From positions 1 through 5,416 of the forward strand of contig JAIROH010000267.1 in assembly GCA_031257595.1 (NCBI GenBank): a stretch of 5,416 nt of DNA. The letters are read 5' to 3'. The notes beneath the pieces were generated by a model. That model ran no database searches. It was not told the DNA's origin and was given only the letters and a program-made list of their open reading frames with translations. How positions within the stretch are numbered: position 1 is the stretch's first letter; each line of letters starts with the position of its first letter. Made by a program: the position numbers and the translations under genes. This document shows positions 1 to 5,416 of the stretch, one piece after another. This stretch comes from Treponema sp. (lineage in GTDB: Bacteria > Spirochaetota > Spirochaetia > Treponematales > Breznakiellaceae).

Positions 1-1142
1 CGAGCCGGCAAAACCTCTCCGTCGATGAAGAAGGAAGGCGGCTTTTTGCGGCTTATACCAAACTGACCATAGCCAACGCGGCGGTGATTACCAATATAGA
101 AGAGACCAGAGTATTCGAGGGGATAAACGCTACGACGCGCAGGAATATCTACCTGAGCGCGGCGGTACTGTTTATAGCGAGCGTTTTTATCTGGCTTTTC
201 AGCAAGACTATCAGCGGCCCTATGAAGGGCCTTGCGGCGGCGGCGCGGCGTATAGAAGGCGGACAGTTCGAGCTTACCCTGAAACCCAAAACCCGCGACG
301 AAATCGGGCTTTTAACGGCGAGTTTTCAGAGGATGAGCGCGGCTCTGGGTATTTTCGGTAAGTTTACCAACCGCGAGATCGCGTTACGCGCCATGCGGGG
401 CGAAATCAAACCGGGGGGTCTTCCGAAACACGCAACGATTTTCTTTTCGGATATACGGGGCTTTACGGAAAAAAGCGAAAACTTTACCAAAGAATACGGT
501 GACGGCGCCTCCGACCGTATTGTCCACTGGCTCAACGATTACTTTACCCGCATGGTTGACTGCGTGGAAAAAACCGGCGGCGCGGTGGACAAGTTTATTG
601 GCGATGCCGTCATGGCCCATTGGGGAACAGCCTATACAGCCGGAAGCCCGGCGGCCGATGCCTATAACTGCGTCAAAGCCGCGCTGATGATGAGGACCGC
701 GCTTCTGGGCATGAACAGGGATCGTCACGCCGACGACAGGCGAAACCCGCCGATACGTATAGGATGCGGAATCAATACGGGAATCGTTACCGCCGGGCAG
801 ATAGGATCGGAGCTGCGCATGGAGTATACGGTTATCGGCGACCCGGTAAATCTGGCAAGCAGGACGGAGGCGCTGAACAAACCCCTGAGTACGGACATTC
901 TTATTACCGAGGATACCTGGCGTCTTATCGGGGATAAACTCATAACCGAGGAAATGCCGCCGGTAAAGGTAAAGGGAAAAGAGAAGCCCGTGCGGATCTT
1001 CGCGGTGGTGAACATAAAAGGTGTGCGGGGGCCGCAGACGCTTGCGGACGTGCGGAGATTATTGGGCATTGAAACGCCGGATCTTTCCCGTGTGGATACG
1101 AGCGTGGAAGAAAAGAAATACAAGATAGAAACAAAGGAATAG
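1..1142 (+). CDS. Membrane adenylate cyclase, class IIIb (Cache-like end-TM-HAMP-cyclase), 5' partial
   Basis: Predicted to convert ATP to cAMP on the cytoplasmic face under control of a periplasmic sensor. The frame is open from base 3 (residue 1 here; 379 residues visible) to TAG at 1140-1142. The GTG at 84 is not the start, because the residues before it read as the end of a Cache-like sensor (around FAAYTKLTIANAAVITNIEE). A membrane helix lies at about 49-66 and HAMP at about 66-116 (PKTRDEIGLLTASFQRM). The cyclase domain covers about 145-335. The two metal-binding Asp are D150 (FFSDIRGFT) and D201 (KFIGDAVMA). Purine-selecting residues are K197 and T276, and transition-state residues are N283 and R287 (VNLASR). 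Lys plus Thr marks class IIIb, expected to use ATP. About 45 residues follow the domain and end in a charged tail. The domain order and sequence feel treponemal. The ligand is unknown because the N-terminal part of the sensor is outside the window. The cyclase call is very secure; the sensor type is inferred. Confidence 0.95.
   Translation, partial: SRQNLSVDEEGRRLFAAYTKLTIANAAVITNIEETRVFEGINATTRRNIYLSAAVLFIASVFIWLFSKTISGPMKGLAAAARRIEGGQFELTLKPKTRDEIGLLTASFQRMSAALGIFGKFTNREIALRAMRGEIKPGGLPKHATIFFSDIRGFTEKSENFTKEYGDGASDRIVHWLNDYFTRMVDCVEKTGGAVDKFIGDAVMAHWGTAYTAGSPAADAYNCVKAALMMRTALLGMNRDRHADDRRNPPIRIGCGINTGIVTAGQIGSELRMEYTVIGDPVNLASRTEALNKPLSTDILITEDTWRLIGDKLITEEMPPVKVKGKEKPVRIFAVVNIKGVRGPQTLADVRRLLGIETPDLSRVDTSVEEKKYKIETKE
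1133..1138 (+). promoter_or_regulatory. Ribosome binding site of the FecR-domain gene
   Basis: AAAGGA lies 7 bases before the ATG at 1146 and inside the last codons of the cyclase gene. It supports that ATG as the start. It also supports translation from the same message as the cyclase, since only 3 bases separate the TAG from the ATG and no room exists for a promoter. Confidence 0.7.
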
Positions 1143-1145
1143 CGT

Positions 1146-3380
1146 ATGACGAATACGGATAATCCGCGCGAAAAAACCTTTGGCCCGCGGGACGCTGTTT
1201 TTATCTGTCTTTATTTGGCCGGCACGGCAGTCTGCTTATTTTTGTTCTGGCAGGATTTAAATCTGTCTTTAACGCGGCTGGATGAAAAGCCTGTCGGTGT
1301 TGTTACCTACAAGTACCGGGCAACACAGCGGCGTTACGCGGAACGTATACTGTGGGAACGTCTGAAGGAGGAGAGTCCCGTGTACGATGGGGACACCATC
1401 AGGACGGCGGATGTATCCGAAGCGACGATCAGTCTGTTCGCGGACAGCGGAATTATTGATCTGGGGGAGAATACCCTTATTCGGATACAGGTGGAAAAAA
1501 CGGGAACGGTAATAGATATTACGGACGGAGACGTTTCCGCAGTTGTGCAAAGAGGCGGTTTGCGTATTGCTTCGGGCGATGTTACGATAGATGCCGCTCC
1601 GGGAACTGTTGTCACCGCGACAGTACCGGACGCGGCAGGAGGGGAGGGTCTTGAGGTACGTGTGCTGGAAGGCAGCGCCGGGGTACGGAAGGCCGGAGAA
1701 CAGCGCACAGTTGCCGCGGGAGAAGTATATTCTGCGGCGGCCGCAACGGCTATGGCGGCGCGGGTGGCGGTAGTTTCACCGGCATTTTCGGCGAAATTTT
1801 TGAACGGCAGTGATGGACCGCTTGAAGTGGCCTTCCGCTGGAACCGCATAGGTTTTGCCGAAGATGAGAAAGTACGGCTTGATATTGCGGAAGACAGGGG
1901 TTTTACCCGTGTTACCGAAAGCAGGGAAAGCCAAAGCGACGGGGAAACATTGTGGCTGGCAAATGGGGTGTATTACTGGCGGGCATATCCCTCCTCCGAA
2001 GCGGGAGTGGAAATCAGACATGGCGGAGTCAACGGAAAACTTACCCTTGTTTACGCCCCGCCGCCCGCACTGTACAGTCCCAGGCAGGGCGAGCGTTTTC
2101 GGTTCCATACCTCAAGGCCGGGCCTTAGGTTTCAATGGCAGTCCAGCGAAGGGGCGGCGGCTTATCTGATTGAGGTTTCCTCGTCTTCCGGGCTGGAAAA
2201 TCCGCTGTTTTCCGCAACGGTTCAACCTACGGGGGGCGATACGGTTTCGATAGTGTATTCCGGGTTCCCCGCAGGTGTATATTACTGGCGGGTTACACCG
2301 GTATATCCGCGCGATTATACGGGGATGGCGCAAAGTTCAGCCATCGCTTCTTTTACCGTTGAGCAGGTGGACCTTCTCGCGATCCCCCAAACACAGGAAC
2401 GGACGGAAACGGTGTACCTTGAAGCGAACCGGCAGGACAGCTACTTTACCTGGAAGCAGGAAGATGACGCCGCGTATTACACCTTCCTGCTCTCGCGGCA
2501 GGAAGATTTGAGCAATCCCCTCATAAGAAAACAGGAGCGTGACAATTATTACGTTCTTAACGCCAGGGAAGAGGGACTTGCGCCGGGACGGTATTACTGG
2601 GGTGTTTTTCAGACCGACATGGGGGGAAACAATTCGGCGTTTTCACAGGCGCAGACCCTTATTGTGATGGCCGGCGCTCCTCCCGAACGCACGGCGCAGC
2701 CGGAAAGCGTAGTGCAGCCGGAAAGCGCGGCTCCATCGCCTGTTCCCACGCCGGAAGAAACCGCCCCTGAACCGCCGGCAGCGCCGATAAGCCCCGCCGC
2801 CGCTTTGCCCGAACGGACGCCGCCGCCGGAAAAAATCGCGCCTGTGTCACCGGCGGCGCCGATAACTTCTGCGGCCGCTCCACCTGAACAAAGGGTGCAG
2901 CCGGAGAGTACGCCACGGCCGGTTAGTCCCATACCGGAAACCATACCTGAAACACCGATGGTGTCCACAACTCCTGCAGCCGCCGTTCCCCAGCCCGGTG
3001 TCTTACAGCCCTTGTCCGCTCCCCGGAATCTAAGACCGGCAGAGGGGTATACGCTTACCGAGGAAATTATCCTGCGCGACAGACGGATTATTTTTAGCTG
3101 GGAACAGATTCCCGGGGCGGCTGGATACACCTTTATTCTGTATCAAAACGAAGGGGGGGCTAACCGGGAGATACTGCGGCGAACGGCCCTGCGCACACCG
3201 TCTTTTACCCTAACGGATTTAACGGTACTGGACGTGGGAGAATTTGTCTGGCAAGTAGAGGCGGAGAGCAGCGGCGCCGGGCAGCGGAGCGAAGCTGCGA
3301 CAAGCCGGTTTCGGGTGAACCTTGACGAAATTGAGACATCGGAAAGCCGGGAAAGCGGCGTTATGTTTGGAAAGGATTAA
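1146..3380 (+). CDS. Membrane-anchored FecR-domain protein with Fn3-like modules and Pro-rich linker
   Basis: A 744-residue envelope protein of unknown exact role. A single hydrophobic helix at about 15-35 after a short charged N-terminus predicts an inner-membrane anchor with the rest in the periplasm. A FecR domain spans about 79-196: the YDGDTIRT turn, the LFADSGIIDLGENT strand pair, and the LEVRVLEGSAGV...AAGEVY ending are typical. Four Fn3-like modules follow at about 208-303, 308-405, 409-507 and 625-725, each with a W near the start and a (Y/F)xW turn (GVYYWRAYP, GVYYWRVTP, GRYYWGVFQ, GEFVWQVEA). A Pro/Ala/Glu-rich linker lies at about 510-624. Classical FecR proteins relay an outer-membrane signal to a sigma factor, but no sigma or FecA gene is next to it and the N-terminus is too short for an anti-sigma domain. 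A scaffold or envelope-sensing role beside the cyclase is inference. The domain calls are firm; the function is open. Confidence 0.88.
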   Translation: MTNTDNPREKTFGPRDAVFICLYLAGTAVCLFLFWQDLNLSLTRLDEKPVGVVTYKYRATQRRYAERILWERLKEESPVYDGDTIRTADVSEATISLFADSGIIDLGENTLIRIQVEKTGTVIDITDGDVSAVVQRGGLRIASGDVTIDAAPGTVVTATVPDAAGGEGLEVRVLEGSAGVRKAGEQRTVAAGEVYSAAAATAMAARVAVVSPAFSAKFLNGSDGPLEVAFRWNRIGFAEDEKVRLDIAEDRGFTRVTESRESQSDGETLWLANGVYYWRAYPSSEAGVEIRHGGVNGKLTLVYAPPPALYSPRQGERFRFHTSRPGLRFQWQSSEGAAAYLIEVSSSSGLENPLFSATVQPTGGDTVSIVYSGFPAGVYYWRVTPVYPRDYTGMAQSSAIASFTVEQVDLLAIPQTQERTETVYLEANRQDSYFTWKQEDDAAYYTFLLSRQEDLSNPLIRKQERDNYYVLNAREEGLAPGRYYWGVFQTDMGGNNSAFSQAQTLIVMAGAPPERTAQPESVVQPESAAPSPVPTPEETAPEPPAAPISPAAALPERTPPPEKIAPVSPAAPITSAAAPPEQRVQPESTPRPVSPIPETIPETPMVSTTPAAAVPQPGVLQPLSAPRNLRPAEGYTLTEEIILRDRRIIFSWEQIPGAAGYTFILYQNEGGANREILRRTALRTPSFTLTDLTVLDVGEFVWQVEAESSGAGQRSEAATSRFRVNLDEIETSESRESGVMFGKD
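1767..3320 (+). repeat. Four Fn3-like modules with a shared Y-Y-W turn
   Basis: Degenerate modules of about 95-100 residues inside the FecR-domain protein, at about bases 1767-2054, 2067-2360, 2370-2666 and 3018-3320. Each has an early strand with W (FRWNRI, FQWQSSEGAAAY, FTWKQEDDAAYY, FSWEQIPGAAGY) and a late (Y/F)xW strand. Modules 1 and 2 also share the 13-base DNA string TATTACTGGCGGG (1971-1983 and 2280-2292), and module 3 keeps its first nine bases at 2592-2600. This is consistent with descent by internal duplication. The Fn3-like label is by pattern only; other Ig-like folds are possible. Confidence 0.7.
2673..3017 (+). repeat. Proline-rich linker with a 75-base tandem duplication
   Basis: The encoded linker of about 115 residues (510-624) is dominated by Pro, Ala, Glu and Ser and should be extended and unstructured. 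Bases 2763-2837 and 2838-2912 are diverged tandem copies of one 25-codon unit: PAAPISPAAALPE against PAAPITSAAAPPE. The pattern (A/P)xPE(R/Q)xxxPE occurs three times (APPERTAQPE, ALPERTPPPE, APPEQRVQPE). Such linkers in envelope proteins often cross the periplasm or its peptidoglycan. Copy number may vary between strains. Confidence 0.75.
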
Positions 3381-3384
3381 GGTG
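3371..3384 (+). promoter_or_regulatory. Ribosome binding region of the outer-membrane protein gene
   Basis: Two purine-rich candidates precede the ATG at 3387: AAAGGA at 3371-3376 (10-base spacing) and AAGGTG at 3379-3384, which overlaps the TAA of the preceding gene and has only 2 bases of spacing. The start is favoured because it gives a clear signal peptide. The 6-base gap to the preceding stop argues for co-transcription. Confidence 0.55.
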
Positions 3385-3386
3385 AT

Positions 3387-4610
3387 ATGAAAAGAAATGG
3401 AAGCCTTCCCAGGACTTCAGTTCCTGGAAAAACTGTTTTGCTGTGTTTTATTTTTGCGGCATTGACGGTGGGAGCGCTGTCCGGACAGGAGGCGGAAAAC
3501 ACCGGCGGCGAAGAACAGAATTATACGCCGGAATACCGGATCGACGATGATGGGAGGATCATCCAGACCCTCACATGGAGCAGGTCAAACGCCTATTACT
3601 ATGAGGTGGAAATACAGCGGCGTAATGAGGCGGGGACATGGGAAACTTACACAACAGAGCGTACCGAAGAAATTTTTCTCGAGATTTCCCTGCCTCCCGG
3701 CATGTACCGGTATCGAATTTTAAGTTACAATGTTTTAGGGCGGGTGGCGGCGGCTTCGGGTTGGACGGGTGTCCGTATCTACCCTGCCCGTGAACCGGTG
3801 GTGGAAGACTTTATCCCGGCGGCATTTCATGTTGACAATCATCAGGAAGAATTTACGTTGACTCTTCGGGGTCAGGATTTAATGGATGAAGCCAGTGTGT
3901 ATATTATCGCAAAGGTGGAAAAGGCAAAGCCCATAGAGCCTCTTTCGACGCAACACAGCGAAGACGGTACGTATCTTTCCGCCGTATTTTCCGCCGCGGG
4001 CCTTACCTTGGGAGACTACGATATTGTGATAACTAACCCCGGGGGTCTGCGCACCGTCAAAGAAGGCTTTGCCGTTTCTTTTGAAAAGCCCGTAGATCTG
4101 CCTGTTTCCCTTGGTTACGCGCCTTTCCTGCCTTTGTACGGCGGTTTGTTTAAAGAATACGATAATCCCTTTTACTTCCTCGGTTTTTACGGCCGCTTCT
4201 CGGTACTTCCCTTTAAGCGTTTATGGGGAAACATCGGCGGAGAACTCAATGCCCGCTTTGCCGATATAACCACCAAAGACGAGCGCTTTACCCTTAACGG
4301 CCAGTTGCTTATATTCACCTTAAGCGCCCTGTACCAACGGTGGTTCAGGGATTATACGATGGCCGTTAATTTCCGTGTTGGAGGAGGCGCTGCGCCGGTG
4401 ATAAATATGCAATTTGAACACAATGACGGCTCAAGTTCTGAAAGGCAAATCGCCATGTATGTTTCCCTTGCCGCGGGGGTCTCCTGGCAATGGTATATAT
4501 GGCGCGGCCTTTTTCTTGAAGTAGGGCTGGACTATGTACAGTTTATCGCCGCTTCCGGTACACCGCCGGGCCTTATGCAGGCAAGCGCCGGAATGGGCTG
4601 GAGATTTTAG
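3387..4610 (+). CDS. Putative outer-membrane beta-barrel protein with Fn3-like and IPT/TIG-like domains
   Basis: A 407-residue secreted protein that I do not recognise by name. The signal peptide has a basic start (MKRNGSLPR), a hydrophobic core (about 16-30) and likely signal peptidase I cleavage near residues 32-33 (ALSGQEA); there is no lipobox Cys. Residues about 48-133 form an Fn3-like module (LTWSRSNAYYYEVEIQ, then PPGMYRYRILSYN) resembling those of the preceding gene. Residues about 137-232 look like an IPT/TIG domain (FTLTLRGQDL, then GDYDIVITNPGGL). From about 239 to the end there are about eight alternating aromatic/hydrophobic segments with short turns, consistent with an 8-stranded barrel. 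The protein ends MGWRF, with hydrophobic residues at -5, -3 and a final Phe, as in substrates of the BAM assembly machinery. The soluble modules would lie in the periplasm or at the surface. Last gene of the operon. The secreted, beta-rich nature is firm; the outer-membrane location is likely; the role (adhesin, anchor or pore) is unknown. Confidence 0.8.
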   Translation: MKRNGSLPRTSVPGKTVLLCFIFAALTVGALSGQEAENTGGEEQNYTPEYRIDDDGRIIQTLTWSRSNAYYYEVEIQRRNEAGTWETYTTERTEEIFLEISLPPGMYRYRILSYNVLGRVAAASGWTGVRIYPAREPVVEDFIPAAFHVDNHQEEFTLTLRGQDLMDEASVYIIAKVEKAKPIEPLSTQHSEDGTYLSAVFSAAGLTLGDYDIVITNPGGLRTVKEGFAVSFEKPVDLPVSLGYAPFLPLYGGLFKEYDNPFYFLGFYGRFSVLPFKRLWGNIGGELNARFADITTKDERFTLNGQLLIFTLSALYQRWFRDYTMAVNFRVGGGAAPVINMQFEHNDGSSSERQIAMYVSLAAGVSWQWYIWRGLFLEVGLDYVQFIAASGTPPGLMQASAGMGWRF

Positions 4611-4614
4611 CCGC

Positions 4615-4636
4615 ACTCCGGATCGTTTTCCGGTGT
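4615..4636 (+). terminator. Weak hairpin after the operon
   Basis: CCGGA (4618-4622) pairs with TCCGG (4629-4633) around a 6-base loop, and two more pairs lie beyond a T-T mismatch. It sits just after the TAG at 4608-4610. No T-run follows on the + strand, so it is at best a weak or factor-assisted terminator for the operon. Confidence 0.3.
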
Positions 4637-4638
4637 TC

Positions 4639-4659
4639 AAGCTTGCTGCGCAAAGGCTT
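4639..4659 (-). terminator. Imperfect hairpin at the asd 3' end
   Basis: AAGCTTGC (4639-4646) pairs with GCAA (4650-4653) and GCTT (4656-4659) around a 3-base loop with a 2-base bulge, eight pairs in all. It overlaps two bases of the asd stop codon. Neither strand has a T-run after it, so it may block read-through between the convergent genes without being a classical intrinsic terminator. Confidence 0.3.
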
Positions 4660-5416
4660 ATTCGATGTACCCCTTCGCCTTGAGCAGTTCCGCGTTGAGG
4701 ATGCCGCCGCCGGCCGCGCCCCGTACCGTGTTGTGGGACAGGCCCACAAAGCGCAGATCGAACACGTTGCAGGGCCGTATCCGGCCGACGGAAACCGCCA
4801 TGGCCTTGCCGGCATCGCGGTCTTTTCGCGGCTGCGGCCGGTCCGCCTCCTCCCGGATGATGATGGGCTGTTCGGGCGCCATGGGAAATCCAAGTTCCTG
4901 GGGCAGAGCCCTAAACGCAGCCCAGACTCTTTTTACGTCCGCGATTGACGGTTTTTTGCCGCCAAACTCCAGGCTGACACAGGCGGTGTGGCCGTCGATG
5001 ACGGGAACCCTGTTGCAATGGGCGCTGATAGCGAGACCCGTATAGTTCTCGATTTTATTATCCGAAACGGTACCCAAAATTTTAAGCGGCTCCTGCTCGC
5101 TCTTTTCTTCCTCGCCGCCAATGTATGGAACGATGTTGTCGATCAGGTCCAGGCTTGCCACGCCGGGATAACCCGCGCCGGAAACCGCCTGGAGGGTAGT
5201 GACCACAAGGCGCTTTACCTCGTACCCCGCCTGCATCAGCGCCCATACCGGGGTCATGTAACTCTGAATCGAGCAGTTGGGTTTTACCGCGATAAAGCCC
5301 CTGTCCCAGCCGCGGCTCTTTTTTTGCAGGGGGATAATGTCGGCGTGCTGGGGGTTTACTTCAGCGATAAGCATGGGTACGTCTTTAGTCCAACGGTGGG
5401 CCGAGGCATTGGATAC
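4658..5416 (-). CDS. asd: Aspartate-semialdehyde dehydrogenase, 5' partial
   Basis: Reduces L-aspartyl-4-phosphate with NADPH to aspartate 4-semialdehyde in the cytoplasm, the branch point to lysine/diaminopimelate, threonine and methionine. The visible 252 residues (residue 1 at 5416) are the C-terminal two-thirds of a protein usually about 350 long; the NADP-binding N-terminus is outside the window. The ATG at 5374 is internal, because SNASAHRWTKDVP before it is family sequence. Catalytic Cys48 lies in KPNCSIQSY, a conserved Gln76 in LQAVSGAGYPG, substrate Arg136 in CNRVPV and the acid-base His143 in IDGHTACVS. The seven-residue Arg-to-His spacing matches the E. coli enzyme. The stretch DRPQPRKDRDAGKAMAVSVG and GLSHNTVRGAAGGGILNAE near the end point to the archaeal/fungal-like subtype and not the E. 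coli type. The stop is TAA at 4660-4658. It converges on the envelope operon and is probably unrelated to it. Confidence 0.96.
   Translation of the reverse strand, partial: VSNASAHRWTKDVPMLIAEVNPQHADIIPLQKKSRGWDRGFIAVKPNCSIQSYMTPVWALMQAGYEVKRLVVTTLQAVSGAGYPGVASLDLIDNIVPYIGGEEEKSEQEPLKILGTVSDNKIENYTGLAISAHCNRVPVIDGHTACVSLEFGGKKPSIADVKRVWAAFRALPQELGFPMAPEQPIIIREEADRPQPRKDRDAGKAMAVSVGRIRPCNVFDLRFVGLSHNTVRGAAGGGILNAELLKAKGYIE

Noticed and set aside
84..86. GTG as the start of the cyclase gene
   Set aside because: The frame is open back to base 3 and the extra residues read as the end of a periplasmic sensor domain, so the gene begins before the window.
1334..1849. Ser/Thr-rich - strand reading frame of 171 codons
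   Set aside because: It lies wholly antisense to the FecR domain, which has clear family motifs, and shows low-complexity composition typical of a shadow frame.
2673..3017. CRISPR array or DNA-level regulatory repeat
   Set aside because: The repeats are in frame, diverged at third positions and encode a Pro-rich linker, with no regular spacers.
2609..3130. Gly/Ala-rich - strand reading frame of 173 codons
   Set aside because: It is the mirror of the Pro/Ala-rich linker; high G+C removes stop codons there. No family resemblance or ribosome binding site was seen.
3387..3485. Lipoprotein signal in the outer-membrane protein
   Set aside because: The only Cys near the core (residue 20) sits inside the hydrophobic segment with no lipobox; signal peptidase I cleavage after about residue 32-33 fits better.
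4643..5045. + strand reading frames opposite asd
   Set aside because: asd has all catalytic motifs on the - strand; the opposite frames have no recognisable domain.
5372..5374. ATG as the start of asd
   Set aside because: The 14 codons before it on the - strand encode conserved Asd sequence, and the protein would lack its NADP-binding domain.

Overview
The window looks like a chromosomal segment of a spirochaete, most likely a Treponema-like species with moderately high G+C. The main reason is the first gene, whose periplasmic end, HAMP domain and cyclase domain follow the pattern I associate with the membrane adenylate cyclases that treponemes carry in many copies. Supporting reasons are a sigma-independent FecR-domain envelope protein and Y-Y-W-type Fn3-like modules. 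The asd gene implies an organism that makes aspartate-family amino acids, which argues against T. pallidum itself and fits a gut or free-living relative. This placement rests on recognition only; no search was run.

Layout: bases 1-4610 hold three tightly packed + strand genes with intergenic gaps of 3 and 6 bases, so they are almost certainly one operon whose promoter lies before the window. (1) The 3' part of a membrane-bound class IIIb adenylate cyclase has the end of a periplasmic sensor, one membrane helix, HAMP, and a catalytic domain with all key residues. (2) A 744-residue membrane-anchored protein has a FecR domain, three Fn3-like modules, a proline-rich linker of about 115 residues and a fourth Fn3-like module. 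(3) A 407-residue secreted protein has a signal peptide, one similar Fn3-like module, an IPT/TIG-like domain, and a C-terminal region that reads as a small (about 8-stranded) outer-membrane beta-barrel ending in Phe.

A 47-base convergent junction (4611-4657) with two imperfect hairpins separates this operon from the 3' part of asd (aspartate-semialdehyde dehydrogenase, the archaeal/fungal-like subtype) on the - strand, which runs off the right edge. No RNA genes, CRISPR array, insertion sequences or other mobile elements are visible, and no stretch over 300 bases lacks a gene.

Working model (inference): gene 1 makes cAMP in response to a periplasmic signal, gene 2 reaches from the inner membrane through the periplasm, and gene 3 sits in the outer membrane. 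Shared Fn3-like modules in genes 2 and 3 suggest that these proteins touch, giving a candidate trans-envelope unit coupled to cAMP signalling. The operon is the part of the window most worth following up.
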